Positions 8,519 through 17,855 of a DNA stretch of 59,176 nt are shown piece after piece (position 1 is the first letter of the stretch; the number at the start of each line of letters is the position of its first letter). The notes under the pieces are model-generated. The model worked only from the letters and a program-made list of their open reading frames with translations. It was not told where the DNA came from and made no database searches. The position numbers were made by a program, and so were the translations under genes. The stretch spans positions 1 through 59,176 of the IMG/VR virus record IMGVR_UViG_3300007513_002695; one strand, written 5' to 3'. This DNA comes from a virus.

Positions 8519-11500
8519 TATATTATCTCCCTGATCATTCTTCTTAGCGCTTCAGAGATATTCTCTTCTTCTGACGCCTCCAAAGATTTGACGACCGCCT
8601 TTGGGTCTGGGAAAGAAGATTTCTTAACCATTTTTATAAAATCTTTTCTGTCAGCTTCATTATCCAAATCAATTCCAGAAGTTACCAATTTTTTAAGAGG
8701 ATTCCCAGTTAGCTGGGACCTTATTCCATAATTTCCTCCTCTGAAGTTTCTAAAATAAACGGATCCAAGTGCATCAGGGAAATCAAATATCTTAGTTGAT
8801 CTGTCATTTCCAACGGTTATTTTATAGTCTGGGTGAAGATGAAACAAACCTTTTCCCTTTACTTGAACAAGCCCAGCTTTTTTAAGCATATAGTATTTTC
8901 GAAGAATTTCTGCAGAAACTTTGTAAACTGCTAGAAGGGCACCCTTTATCTCTCTATCTCCGACAGTAATTGGATTATCATTTAGAACAGGTTGAACAAT
9001 GTCCACGTATTCATCTCTAGAAATCTTTCTCAACATGCTCTCTATTTTTGGAGTAGGGCTATTAGCTCGATAGGAATTGATCGCTTTTCTAACTTTTTCA
9101 AGTCTCTTCTTCACCTTCTTTCGAGAGGGATCTGCATTAATTAGATTTGCTATATCTTGATTTTGAGGTTTTGGGTTGGTAGCTAGAAACTCGCCCTTAT
9201 CAAAATCATAGGCAAGTGTAGGCTCACCGGCTTGAGCGTTGGGTAACTTGATCTCAATACCAAGCTTCTCAGGAAGACCCTTTTCGTTGATATCTACCGT
9301 TGGAATATAAATATCAGAGACTGAATTATCTTCTCCGCCGGAAACCGCAGCCCCGGAATCTTCGAGTTGTTTAAGAGAAGCAAGCTCATACTCATACCCA
9401 GCTTTCCGCTGACCACCTGTAACGCCTGCGATTCCAAACAAGATGAGAAGATTTGAATCAACCAAATAATATGCTGTATAAGATCCGCTTGTATTTTTCC
9501 CCTCGAGAGGGGCAAGTTCTCTAACCTGTCCAGCGTGCCCAGGAGAGAGAATATCATAAAGGTTGTTCATCAATAAAGAGAAGTCATGCTTATCTTGTGA
9601 GCCTGACTTTATTCCAAATCTCATTAAACCGAGGGTAGCACTACCCCCAATAGATTTTTCAAAATCTGATCCTAAAAACTCATTAGAAGAAAGTATTTTT
9701 TGAATAACTTTTGTTTTAGCTTTCCAAGTCTTTGCAGAGTTAAACTCGTCTGCTTCAGGCCCAGTCTCCTCCTCCTCCTCCTCTTCAGGAGAGATTAGTG
9801 TATCTTTTCCTATTTCAATATCAACTGAAACATCTTCCTCTTCTTCAAATAGAACAGTCCTTATCATTTTTCTTAAACTGTTTTCTGACACACTCTCTAT
9901 CCTTTTTGATTTAATATACTCCACAGCTTCTTGCGCAGCACTCCTGACTCTCTCTGACTTAGAGCCAAGCCTATTACCAATATAGGTTTCAAATCTATCC
10001 AGAGCCTCTCTGAATTCATCTGCGTTAGATTCTAGCATGTAATCAACAAGTTGATTAAAGGTTCTAACTGTATCCTTTGGAACTGTAATTCCAATCAGCG
10101 GGAGATAATTATCGGGATCAATGATCCTTCCCTCGAGATTCTCTTTACCCCCTATTCTCTCTCTCCAGCCGCCAGGAAAAGCAACCGTGTATTTAATTAC
10201 CTTGTCAGGCGAAGATTCTCTCTCACCTTTTATTTTTGCAAGTAGAGATAGCATCAGCTTATGATACTCTCCTTTTACTTCTCCTTCTCCCCCACCAGAA
10301 AGTTCCCACGCTGTATCTTCAATGCTGCGACTTTTAAATAGATCTACCTGATAATACCTCCCATCAAGATCAATCATGATGGTAGCTGCCTGCCCTCCTG
10401 GTAATTTCATAACCCTTGGGATTCCAGAAACAAGCTCGTCCCTAAGATAAGGTAGACCATTCAATCCGGCAACAAGGGTCGGAAGATCAGGTTCGCTAAC
10501 AACAAGGTCAACATCCCCGATCTCTTTTTTATTTGTTGCAGTGCTTCCGGCAGGTAGATAATCTAGCCCCAAAGGTTGTAAAACATTTCTCTCAACCTCG
10601 CTTGTTATTTTGTCTGCTACCTGTCTCGATATTCTTTCATCTGTAGTTACAGGCGGGCCTGTTGGGCGACCCCTTTCGTCCCTTGGTCGGAAAGCATTTC
10701 CTCCCTCAATAACTAACCTTTCAGATAGTACAGGAAAATATTTATCAATCTTCTCAGCCCTGTTATTATTATGATTAGATCGACTTCTATAGTCTTTAAG
10801 AGACTTTTCAGGATCTAGCTTGTTTCTTTTTGCAAGTCTGCCCATGGCGGGACCACCCATGCTATTGGCAATTCCGTATGCTATGGCGCGCCCCCTGTCA
10901 GTTTGCCAGCGCTTTCCTTTTTCTCCAAACCCTCTAATTTCATCCTCTGCGGGTAGTGCAGTCACATTCAACCAAGCTTTAAGTTGCTTTCCTTGATTTG
11001 CCCGATTGCTGGCAAATCTTTTCATTGACTCTTTCCAGCCAGGAATATTATTATAACAGTGCTTACTCTTGCAATCGATAGACTTTAGCTCGGCTACGGT
11101 CATTCCAGTTTCCCTAACATCATCATCTGTCATTACGTCGTATAATTTAGGCAAGCCATCTGAAGCAAAGTGACCTATTCCGACGGTTCCTCCATCAAGT
11201 GGGAAAACATCATCCCATCTCTTTCCTGATACTAGCGGTGCTTCTCCTCTAATACAATCAGCATCAGGGCACTTTGCAATAACTTTGGCAAGAATCTTCA
11301 ATGCAAGATTTCTATCGAAGCCTGAAACATCTCCGGTAGCTACAACTTCTGGAGAATAGTCGGCATCAGATGAGCTATCAGCCTCTAAGTCAACTGCTTC
11401 ACTTAGGCTTAAAACAGTATGTTGAATTATCTCATTTAGCATCTCTTCAACATCTTCTTCCTGTGGGTCACTTCCCGGAAGAGAAGCCTTTCCGAAACCT

Positions 11501-12801
11501 TCGCGGCCCATGGACTTGCCAAAAAACCCTCTTAGTCTGTTGACAGGAGTAAACAGTCCAGTAAGCTTATATGTCTTGTTGTTGTATGTAAAAACTATCC
11601 CTTCAGTTGCACGCGTAAGTAGATCCTGATTAGATTCCATTCTCGCAAGAGCAACCCGGATGCCTTCGAGTGTCTTCTCGTCAGCAAGAATCTTTCCTTG
11701 ATCAAATGCTGACTGAGCATCTTTTATAAATCCTAGAAGATCTTCATGGTTTCCTGCTGTTAAAGCAAGATCCAGCTTATCAATAATTGTAACCCCGAGC
11801 CTCTGGATAATCTCTTCAAGGGGAATTATTGCTTCTTGCACAATTCTGGCTTTGCTTTTATCTAATGCCCTAAAAGTCTGATACTCTTCGGGAGTTATTT
11901 TCTTTTTTAACTTTAGCGCAATCTTTCCCTTTCCGGTCATAAATCGATCTGCAACGTCTGGAACGAGAGTTTTGGGTATGAAAGAATACTTCTTTTCAAG
12001 AAAGCTCTCAACTCGTGATTTGACATAGTCTCCAACAGTTGCACTCTTTACATCTAGGCCCGCTTCAGAGACAACTCTTTCAAGATCTTTTTCGAGATTT
12101 TCAATCTCTTCATCGTCGATCTCCAGTCCTTTCATTAGCTTTGCAGTTGGAACTTTATCCATAGTAAATGCTTCAGTAGACGCTTTTTTCATCTCTTCTT
12201 CAAATGCTGACAAGGCATCTCTACTGACATCTTCGTCTGTAAGGGGTATGGCTTTGACTGTTCGAAGGGAATCTGTATCATAAAGAATTGTATTGGGATT
12301 CTTAGAGACCATGATCTGCGAAGCTATGACAACCTCCCCATTTCTAAACAATGCATCTTGGTACGGAATAGCTACAGGTTCAAGTGCCTCGTATGCAATG
12401 GCAAATCCATCAGCAATGTTTGATCTGTCACCCACATAAGTAGTCATAATCTCCTCAAGGCTCATCCCGCCGCCCTTGGACTTTGACCTAATTGCTTCAA
12501 GGCGTTTCTCTTTTGCAGACTGACTTTGAAGATCCATTTTCGTAAAAAATCTTAACTGTCCGTCAACAACTGTAAATGCAAGAAATTGCCCATCCATCTT
12601 TTCCTGGACGTTCTCTAGCTTTCCTTCGAGAGCAAGTTTTCCAATTTCTATAATATCTGAAATTGGCATTGAAAGCTCTTCATATAAATTGTAGATATGT
12701 GCCTCTTCTCCCGGAGAAGATGAGGGTGTAGCTTCTTGAGACTCTAGTTTTACCTTATGGTAATATTCTTTAATGACGCTTGGCGGAATAATAATAGCCA
12801 T
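8518..12801 (-). CDS. Giant multi-enzyme protein: ligase-like, lysozyme-like, nucleotidyltransferase and nuclease domains
   Basis: 1427 residues with four separable domains. (1) About 40-425: a covalent-nucleotidyltransferase (ligase) pattern with EKMDG at 67-71 (K68), FRNGEVVIA at 152-160, EGIVF at 400-404 and YKLT at 411-414. (2) About 490-690: GGTVGIGHFASDG at 537-549 recalls the TIGIGH signature of T4-type lysozymes, with E520 as candidate catalytic acid. (3) About 740-900: AGSTATNKKEIGDVDLVV (751-768) plus YYQVDLF gives a Pol-beta-type nucleotidyltransferase with D763, D765 and D820. (4) About 1020-1420: SDIYIP (D1163) and GIEIKL (E1183, K1185) fit a PD-(D/E)xK nuclease. Acidic linkers containing LRKMIR (975-981) separate modules, and the C-terminus is LRRMIREII. 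Probably virion cargo, perhaps proteolysed. Confidence 0.75.
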   Translation of the reverse strand: MAIIIPPSVIKEYYHKVKLESQEATPSSSPGEEAHIYNLYEELSMPISDIIEIGKLALEGKLENVQEKMDGQFLAFTVVDGQLRFFTKMDLQSQSAKEKRLEAIRSKSKGGGMSLEEIMTTYVGDRSNIADGFAIAYEALEPVAIPYQDALFRNGEVVIASQIMVSKNPNTILYDTDSLRTVKAIPLTDEDVSRDALSAFEEEMKKASTEAFTMDKVPTAKLMKGLEIDDEEIENLEKDLERVVSEAGLDVKSATVGDYVKSRVESFLEKKYSFIPKTLVPDVADRFMTGKGKIALKLKKKITPEEYQTFRALDKSKARIVQEAIIPLEEIIQRLGVTIIDKLDLALTAGNHEDLLGFIKDAQSAFDQGKILADEKTLEGIRVALARMESNQDLLTRATEGIVFTYNNKTYKLTGLFTPVNRLRGFFGKSMGREGFGKASLPGSDPQEEDVEEMLNEIIQHTVLSLSEAVDLEADSSSDADYSPEVVATGDVSGFDRNLALKILAKVIAKCPDADCIRGEAPLVSGKRWDDVFPLDGGTVGIGHFASDGLPKLYDVMTDDDVRETGMTVAELKSIDCKSKHCYNNIPGWKESMKRFASNRANQGKQLKAWLNVTALPAEDEIRGFGEKGKRWQTDRGRAIAYGIANSMGGPAMGRLAKRNKLDPEKSLKDYRSRSNHNNNRAEKIDKYFPVLSERLVIEGGNAFRPRDERGRPTGPPVTTDERISRQVADKITSEVERNVLQPLGLDYLPAGSTATNKKEIGDVDLVVSEPDLPTLVAGLNGLPYLRDELVSGIPRVMKLPGGQAATIMIDLDGRYYQVDLFKSRSIEDTAWELSGGGEGEVKGEYHKLMLSLLAKIKGERESSPDKVIKYTVAFPGGWRERIGGKENLEGRIIDPDNYLPLIGITVPKDTVRTFNQLVDYMLESNADEFREALDRFETYIGNRLGSKSERVRSAAQEAVEYIKSKRIESVSENSLRKMIRTVLFEEEEDVSVDIEIGKDTLISPEEEEEEETGPEADEFNSAKTWKAKTKVIQKILSSNEFLGSDFEKSIGGSATLGLMRFGIKSGSQDKHDFSLLMNNLYDILSPGHAGQVRELAPLEGKNTSGSYTAYYLVDSNLLILFGIAGVTGGQRKAGYEYELASLKQLEDSGAAVSGGEDNSVSDIYIPTVDINEKGLPEKLGIEIKLPNAQAGEPTLAYDFDKGEFLATNPKPQNQDIANLINADPSRKKVKKRLEKVRKAINSYRANSPTPKIESMLRKISRDEYVDIVQPVLNDNPITVGDREIKGALLAVYKVSAEILRKYYMLKKAGLVQVKGKGLFHLHPDYKITVGNDRSTKIFDFPDALGSVYFRNFRGGNYGIRSQLTGNPLKKLVTSGIDLDNEADRKDFIKMVKKSSFPDPKAVVKSLEASEEENISEALRRMIREII

Positions 12802-12802
12802 T

Positions 12803-13648
12803 TTATCCTCTTATAATCCCTCTAATGTAGGCTCTAAGATAAACTTCGTCTTGTCTAGAAGGCTGTGTGTCATCTTTAAACCCCAAGAGTATTTGAACAA
12901 TTTGATCTTTTTCATCGCTATTGAGAAACGGCGGGAGGTATCTCTTAGCTTCTTCGGCTGTCTCAATAGAAGATGCTAGATCTCTAACACGAGTACCTCT
13001 AATTGTCTGCCTTGAGACAACCTCGTCGTCCTCAAGATCCTCACCTTTACTAGCATAAAAATCTTTTAGTGCCTCTTGAGCCTCCACCTCGCCTTGCGCC
13101 ATTAGCTGATCAAGCTTCTCAGTGTAGTCATCGGGACTAGTCGGAACAGCACCCCCAAATTGAATTTTACCTATCTGAACATGATCTTTGAACTTTGGGC
13201 TTCTCATGTATGGGCGCATCGAGTTGGCGTCTCCGTAGATTGTTACCTTTTCTATCTCACCGGGATCAGAAACAAAGTCCTCTAGTGTCTTGAAGATCGC
13301 TGTAACGGGTGCACGAATCGATACCAGATTCCCCTGCTCATCTTTTGCCTGACTTTGAATGAGAAATACCTCAACCTCCGGGATTCTCTCTAGAGCAGTT
13401 TTATATATGTTAAAAATACTTTGAGCAACCTGCTCATCATATGTTCGCCCTGAATCGCCGATTCCTCTAAACTTTTGTCCCGACTTTAAGGGCTGGCCCT
13501 TCTTTCCATACCGAGTCGGTTCGAGCTGCTGCATACCATAAAACAGGTACACCTTGTCGTTATCTCTGATAGCATCTGCTAATTTTGCAAAGTGACCTGT
13601 CGTAAAGGGTTTAAACCCGCCACCGTATAGTCCTAGTTTTGTACCCAC
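12803..13648 (-). CDS. NMNAT/CoaD-like nucleotidyltransferase with C-terminal tag
   Basis: 281 residues starting GTG behind GGAGG. The N-terminus (LGLYGGGFKPFTTGHFAKLA) carries the T/HxGH signature of the HIGH-type nucleotidyltransferases that make NAD, CoA or CDP-derivatives. The matching C-terminal motif is SRQTIRGTRVRDL, similar to the (I/V)SxTxxR loop. The last residues (YLRAYIRGIIRG) match the recurrent tag helix. The substrate is unknown: nicotinamide mononucleotide adenylylation is plausible but not shown. It lies two bases from the multi-enzyme gene, so the two are co-expressed. Confidence 0.82.
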   Translation of the reverse strand: MGTKLGLYGGGFKPFTTGHFAKLADAIRDNDKVYLFYGMQQLEPTRYGKKGQPLKSGQKFRGIGDSGRTYDEQVAQSIFNIYKTALERIPEVEVFLIQSQAKDEQGNLVSIRAPVTAIFKTLEDFVSDPGEIEKVTIYGDANSMRPYMRSPKFKDHVQIGKIQFGGAVPTSPDDYTEKLDQLMAQGEVEAQEALKDFYASKGEDLEDDEVVSRQTIRGTRVRDLASSIETAEEAKRYLPPFLNSDEKDQIVQILLGFKDDTQPSRQDEVYLRAYIRGIIRG

Positions 13649-13701
13649 AGAAACGGCCTCCTATATCTAATTATTCACAAAAAATGCAGGTTTACAGGAA
13701 T

Positions 13702-14001
13702 CTAGCAGTCTATTTCTTTAATAAGGCCCGTGCTTATTCCTCGGTTGTAAGCCTTCTTTCTAAGATGCCGCAAACTCTCCATGCACCGAGTGATTCTATC
13801 CTGCTCTTTTCTATCTGATCTTGACAACTGTTTTCTAATAATCTTTAATTCATTGAGAACCTGATCATAAGATTCTACATGTGCCTGTGAACCGTCTTCG
13901 ACTTCTGATCCCTCGAATGTTAAAAACTTCTTTTTACTTTTCGATGTGGATTCTTTTATGAGCTGAAGAAGGGTTTTGATTTTGTTATCGAAAGTCTTCA
14001 T
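13702..14001 (-). CDS. Small helical protein with tag-like N-terminus
   Basis: 99 residues. The N-terminus (IKTLLQLIKESTSKS) resembles the recurrent helix. A basic helical body follows (VLNELKIIRKQLSRSDRKEQ). It is likely a coiled-coil or core-associated protein in the structural cluster; there is no family assignment. Confidence 0.55.
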   Translation of the reverse strand: MKTFDNKIKTLLQLIKESTSKSKKKFLTFEGSEVEDGSQAHVESYDQVLNELKIIRKQLSRSDRKEQDRITRCMESLRHLRKKAYNRGISTGLIKEIDC

Positions 14002-14003
14002 CT

Positions 14004-14222
14004 CTAAAACTCTGTGGGCATGGGTTCATCGACGTACACAGCATCTTCTGTGTTATCAAGTGAAGATCTAAAGCTTTTAAAAACAAATTCTTTAATATCA
14101 TCATCTGTTACCGTTTTATCCTCAGGGATCTTTAGTTGCTCTCTAACTACTTTTAAAAAATCTGACTTATATTCTATCTCTAGAAAATTATCATTAGCAA
14201 TTTGTATTTTTTTCTTTTCCAT
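14004..14222 (-). CDS. Hypothetical acidic protein, 72 aa
   Basis: An ATG-started gene one base from its upstream neighbour and two bases from the next. It has a short beta start (KKKIQIANDNFLEIEY), an acidic helix and a tail (DAVYVDEPMPTEF). Function unknown. Confidence 0.55.
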   Translation of the reverse strand: MEKKKIQIANDNFLEIEYKSDFLKVVREQLKIPEDKTVTDDDIKEFVFKSFRSSLDNTEDAVYVDEPMPTEF

Positions 14223-14932
14223 TACGCTCTCATAAGATCTAGGACTTTTTGTCTTAATGCTTCTTTCATCTGAGATCCAACCTGAATAGGGGGTCTTGTG
14301 TCTTCTTCACCGGGGGATCTTGACGAAGCCGGAGATTGTCGATCTGAGTTTTGACTAGAAGCCTTCTGGCTTGAAGAATCATCCGGAGACGATTTTTTAG
14401 AATCTCTAGAAACACTAATAGAGGTCGGAGGATCACTCGGATCCTGGGGTGCCTGACCCGTCTTATTCATAATATTTGCTACTGATAAAAAGAATGTATA
14501 CATAAGCTCTCGCTCCTCATCGCTAAGATCACTCATGATATACTGCTCCAAAGGCTCAGCAACCTCACTATCTCGGGTAGAATCTCCGGCTCGAATCTGA
14601 TTAATTATATTTCTAATTGAATAATAGTTAATTTCCTCTTTGCTGCTTTCCGACTCTTCAGGCTCAGCTTGTGGCTGTGGATCGTCCTGGTCGGTTTCAC
14701 CCTGATCAGATCCAGCAGAAGGAGTCGGCTCATCCTCGAACTCATCATCTTCCTCTGCTTCATCAAACCTGCCTTTATCACTTTTAATCTTAGCAGTAAT
14801 CTTTTTCTGATATGCGCTGTCTCCCGAATCACTCTCAAGAAGATGGCGCCTTGAGCTAGCAACACTTTCTTCGGCAAGTATTTTTAAAAACGACTCAAGA
14901 CCCGATGCTGTATCTATTTTAATATCAGTCAC
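14222..14932 (-). CDS. Acidic scaffold/core-like protein
   Basis: I set the start at the GTG at 14930-14932, which overlaps the TGA of the upstream 57-codon gene and is preceded by GGAG. The N-terminus holds SGLESFLKILAEESVASS, a weak form of the recurrent helix. Then comes an extremely acidic, Pro/Gln/Ser-rich region, a folded helical core (YYSIRNIINQIRAG ... DEERELMYTFFLSVANIMNK), a Ser-rich linker and a final helix (MKEALRQKVLDLMRA). Low complexity and acidity suggest a prohead core or internal protein. Confidence 0.6.
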   Translation of the reverse strand: MTDIKIDTASGLESFLKILAEESVASSRRHLLESDSGDSAYQKKITAKIKSDKGRFDEAEEDDEFEDEPTPSAGSDQGETDQDDPQPQAEPEESESSKEEINYYSIRNIINQIRAGDSTRDSEVAEPLEQYIMSDLSDEERELMYTFFLSVANIMNKTGQAPQDPSDPPTSISVSRDSKKSSPDDSSSQKASSQNSDRQSPASSRSPGEEDTRPPIQVGSQMKEALRQKVLDLMRA

Positions 14933-15102
14933 TTTTTTCTCCAATCAAATCTTACAGAGTTTTGCCATTTTTCTCTATATCGCTTATTATAAACTCTCTG
15001 TGGAAGCTCTTCTTTTTCATGAACTTTTTCTCTATTTGATTTTTCATTCATTACTTCTCTCTTGACAATATCTTTTACAAATTTATCAAACTTAAATTTC
15101 AT
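14929..15102 (-). CDS. Small basic protein, 57 aa
   Basis: Fills what would otherwise be a 190-base gap. It starts at ATG 15100-15102 behind GAGG, encodes a basic protein (MKFKFDKFVKDIVKREV ... ELPQRVYNKRYREKWQNSV, ending RFDWRKK) and ends in a TGA that overlaps the next GTG start. The good RBS, GTGA coupling and absence of stops support it. Function unknown. Confidence 0.7.
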   Translation of the reverse strand: MKFKFDKFVKDIVKREVMNEKSNREKVHEKEELPQRVYNKRYREKWQNSVRFDWRKK

Positions 15103-15136
15103 ATTCAAAACCCTCTACTATTAAATATCACTGACT

Positions 15137-15532
15137 TTAGGAAATAGTCAAAGCTACAGTGTGAAAATCCCCGGAAGAAAACTTTACAACAAAACTAGAA
15201 ATTATTTCAACGCCCTTTCGAGAAAATATCTTGTTTTCTCCAAACCTTATATTTAACTCTGAGAAGCGAGAATTTGAAAGTAGAGAGGAAATAAGCTCAT
15301 CTGATGAATTTAAAACTACTATAATTGAATTGTCTGGATTCTTTTCTATTTTAGTTATCCTAGACACATGCTCTTTCTTGGAGTCCTCAAGCAAATGACA
15401 AAAATATTCAGAAACAGATACTCTCTTATCTAGAGAAAAAGACATGGGATCTATAATCCCTGCTATGTCTTCACTTACTATAAATCGTTCTGAATTATTG
15501 AAATCTTTCATCATCAACGCCGTCTGCAGCAT
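15137..15532 (-). CDS. Hypothetical protein, about 125-131 aa
   Basis: The reading frame begins inside the end of the upstream gene. The ATGs at 15514 and 15511 (MMKDFNN) may be the true start instead of 15532, since none has a strong RBS. The product alternates strands (ERFIVSEDIAGII, NSIIVVLNSSDELI, VEIISSFVVKFSSG, FHTVALTIS) and ends in a strand, suggesting a beta-rich virion protein. The family is not recognised. Confidence 0.55.
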   Translation of the reverse strand: MLQTALMMKDFNNSERFIVSEDIAGIIDPMSFSLDKRVSVSEYFCHLLEDSKKEHVSRITKIEKNPDNSIIVVLNSSDELISSLLSNSRFSELNIRFGENKIFSRKGVEIISSFVVKFSSGDFHTVALTIS

Positions 15533-15908
15533 AATAATAATCTACATCTTCATATACAAGATCTGCATACTCAGCAAGATTTTTATCTAGCTCTGTCACA
15601 GAGTTTAAATCCTGGGTAGTTGATTCTATTTTAACACTAAGGTGATCAATTGTAATAGTTGCATGATGCCTTATTTTCTCCTGATATATAAGCATGTCTG
15701 AAACAAAATCATACATTTTTCTAAAATCATTAAAAATGAAAGTCCTGGCAAGCCTGTCAGGATCTCTCAAGACTTCCCATCTAGAAGAGAGCGGATCAAT
15801 CGGGAGTGACTGAGACTCTTTGATAATTCTAGAAGAAATCCTTTTATCAGAAACGGAACTGACAGAGGCTGCGTTTTTTGCCTCAATGTCGAACTCTATT
15901 AATTTCAC
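15495..15908 (-). CDS. Pterin-4a-carbinolamine dehydratase-like protein, probably non-catalytic
   Basis: 137 residues from GTG with AGGAAAG upstream. Residues about 70-125 match the PCD/DCoH fold: FNDFRKMYDFVSDMLIYQEK, RHHATITIDHLSVKIESTTQ, DLNSVTELDKNLAEYAD. This corresponds to the family's HHP...V.V.L.THD...lT.LD..lA..iD. The first His pair is kept, but the THD histidine is replaced by Gln (TTQD), so dehydratase activity is unlikely. Surrounded by core and structural-type genes, it may have been repurposed as a dimerisation or structural domain. Confidence 0.65.
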   Translation of the reverse strand: MKLIEFDIEAKNAASVSSVSDKRISSRIIKESQSLPIDPLSSRWEVLRDPDRLARTFIFNDFRKMYDFVSDMLIYQEKIRHHATITIDHLSVKIESTTQDLNSVTELDKNLAEYADLVYEDVDYYYAADGVDDERFQ

Positions 15909-15912
15909 TTTA

Positions 15913-17817
15913 TTACTTTCCTTTCTGATTTTCGGATTTTAACTTGGCAATATATCTATCTCTTCTCTTTGGAGCCTTGCTCAGAGCCCTTCCGATCACA
16001 TCAAATATCCTCTTTTGAGACCGGGGTGTGTCTTTCTTAAAGGAGTCATACATTCTAACCTGACCTTTTATAAATTCATCGAAATCTTCTCGGGCATCGA
16101 GCGTTCCAAATACATCGTGATTATCTTCAAAATCTTTTATAATCATCTTCAATCCACCCTTCGCCTTGACATCTTCAGGTACAATGTGATCTTTTGCCAT
16201 AATATCAATAAACTCTTGAATAGCTTCATAGGCAGATCTTGTATCTCTAAATGTGGTGCTATCTACGTCAGTATCTTCAGAAGGAAGACCCACGACAGAT
16301 TGTAATCTCTGATAGCCTTCGAGTCCTGGCTGATATAGTCCAGACGGTCCCAGTAGTTTATCTTCAAGGTCAGATGCTATGGGATCTTCTGCATCAATCC
16401 TGTCTTTTAAAAATATACCTAGATTGTGCATAAAGACGTCGTAGAGCTTTGTTACAACCTCTTCTTCAGCTCTGACTTTTAATGGATCATAAATTAATGG
16501 AATATTTTTCCTTCCCCTCGGCATTCTTCGGAGACCAAAGATCTTTCTTAAAACCTCATTATCCATTCCGCTGGCTTTCAAATCTTCATAGAAGATATTT
16601 CTAACATCACCTACTGACTGACCTGTCTCTTCAGATATTTTTTCTATAAAGGCGCGAATTGCCTCTTGGCTAAAGTTGAGCTTACCCGGCTCATATTCTG
16701 AAGCAAGGGTTTCCTCGCGGATCATTTTTCTTATAGCTTCAACCTCAGCTTTTGACAACCCTTCTTCATCAGACTCAGATTCAACATCTTCTTCAGAAGT
16801 TGATTGAGTCTCTATCTCTTTGATTGCATCTTGCTTAGCATCTTCAATAAACTCAAGCATTTTTTCTACTGTGACGCTATAGGTTCCTAGCTCAGCTATC
16901 TTAAATGTGAATTCATCCTCAGGACTCTTGCCTGAAAGCTGTTTGGAATCTTTGGTTATGTAGACATTAATTCGGTTTTTGAATTTTTCAATATCACCCT
17001 CAGCGGCTTTCATTTCTGTGTCAATCAATATGTTAGAAAACATCTCAGCTGCAAGATCATCGTCAACCTTTTCCTCTTTTCCTAGATAGCCGAGGAGATC
17101 TTCCCTGACCATAGTTATAAAAATTGACTCATTGATATTAAGCTCTGATATTGCCGCTTCAATCGCCCTGGCTATGTCCTCTCTTTCAAATGCCCTGTTC
17201 AAAACATACATAACAGCGGCCTGACTAGCCACAACCTTCATCGGTCGCTTGTCACCGGTTTTAAAATCAAGAACATCTGCCCCGGGTAACTCAACGAGAT
17301 GAAGCTTAGACTTAATTATCATGTCAACTATGTCATCAACTTTTCTTGAAATGTGATATTCCCTGCCTTTCTCATCTGGTAAATCTTCATCAGAAAGATC
17401 TACATCTTCCTCAGAATCAACTTCTTCGGTCCCGTCAGAGCTCTCAGCTAAAGCTTTTAAAAATCCAAGCAGTGCTGATTCAGAAATTCTATTTTTACTA
17501 TCTTGCTTATCAAGAGACATGTCTAGAAGCTTGTGAAGACCTTGATAAAAATATTGAACCTGATCATTGGGAACTTCATCGATAATAGCCCTTGCTGCTG
17601 TGGCAAGACTTGGCTTAGAAGTCGGAGAGTAATCAGGATCTTCAACCGGAGGTTTTTCTGAAGCGAGCTGTGTAGCCATCTCAGGTGTTGGATCTATTGG
17701 AAATTCATCATCCTTCGCAGGAATCTCCGCCATATCACCGGAATGATATGTTCTATTTTCTGATGTTAGCTTTTCTATTAAACCTATCAAAGCTGATTTT
17801 TTGACAACTACGCTCAT
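15913..17817 (-). CDS. Large acidic tag-bearing protein, candidate prohead core or internal protein
   Basis: The ATG at 17817 (MSVVVKKSALIGL) follows GGAGG by six bases; the longer frame starts with TTG. The 634-residue acidic protein has repeated helical modules of the recurrent type: ALIGLIEKLTSEN at the N-terminus, SALLGFLKALAESSDG near 110, and AEVEAIRKMIREETLASEYE near 360. Between these are folded helical blocks. The C-terminus is basic (KAPKRRDRYIAKLKSENQKGK). Several copies of the tag in one protein suggest a scaffold on which tagged cargo assembles, or a precursor that is cleaved. No enzyme motif seen. Confidence 0.6.
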   Translation of the reverse strand: MSVVVKKSALIGLIEKLTSENRTYHSGDMAEIPAKDDEFPIDPTPEMATQLASEKPPVEDPDYSPTSKPSLATAARAIIDEVPNDQVQYFYQGLHKLLDMSLDKQDSKNRISESALLGFLKALAESSDGTEEVDSEEDVDLSDEDLPDEKGREYHISRKVDDIVDMIIKSKLHLVELPGADVLDFKTGDKRPMKVVASQAAVMYVLNRAFEREDIARAIEAAISELNINESIFITMVREDLLGYLGKEEKVDDDLAAEMFSNILIDTEMKAAEGDIEKFKNRINVYITKDSKQLSGKSPEDEFTFKIAELGTYSVTVEKMLEFIEDAKQDAIKEIETQSTSEEDVESESDEEGLSKAEVEAIRKMIREETLASEYEPGKLNFSQEAIRAFIEKISEETGQSVGDVRNIFYEDLKASGMDNEVLRKIFGLRRMPRGRKNIPLIYDPLKVRAEEEVVTKLYDVFMHNLGIFLKDRIDAEDPIASDLEDKLLGPSGLYQPGLEGYQRLQSVVGLPSEDTDVDSTTFRDTRSAYEAIQEFIDIMAKDHIVPEDVKAKGGLKMIIKDFEDNHDVFGTLDAREDFDEFIKGQVRMYDSFKKDTPRSQKRIFDVIGRALSKAPKRRDRYIAKLKSENQKGK

Positions 17818-17855
17818 CAAGCCCTCCAATCAATAAATATGGTGCTTAGGACAAA

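Noticed and set aside
9294-9557. A minus-strand 87-codon frame inside the multi-enzyme gene.
   Set aside because: It overlaps a well-supported gene completely in another frame and has no recognisable product.
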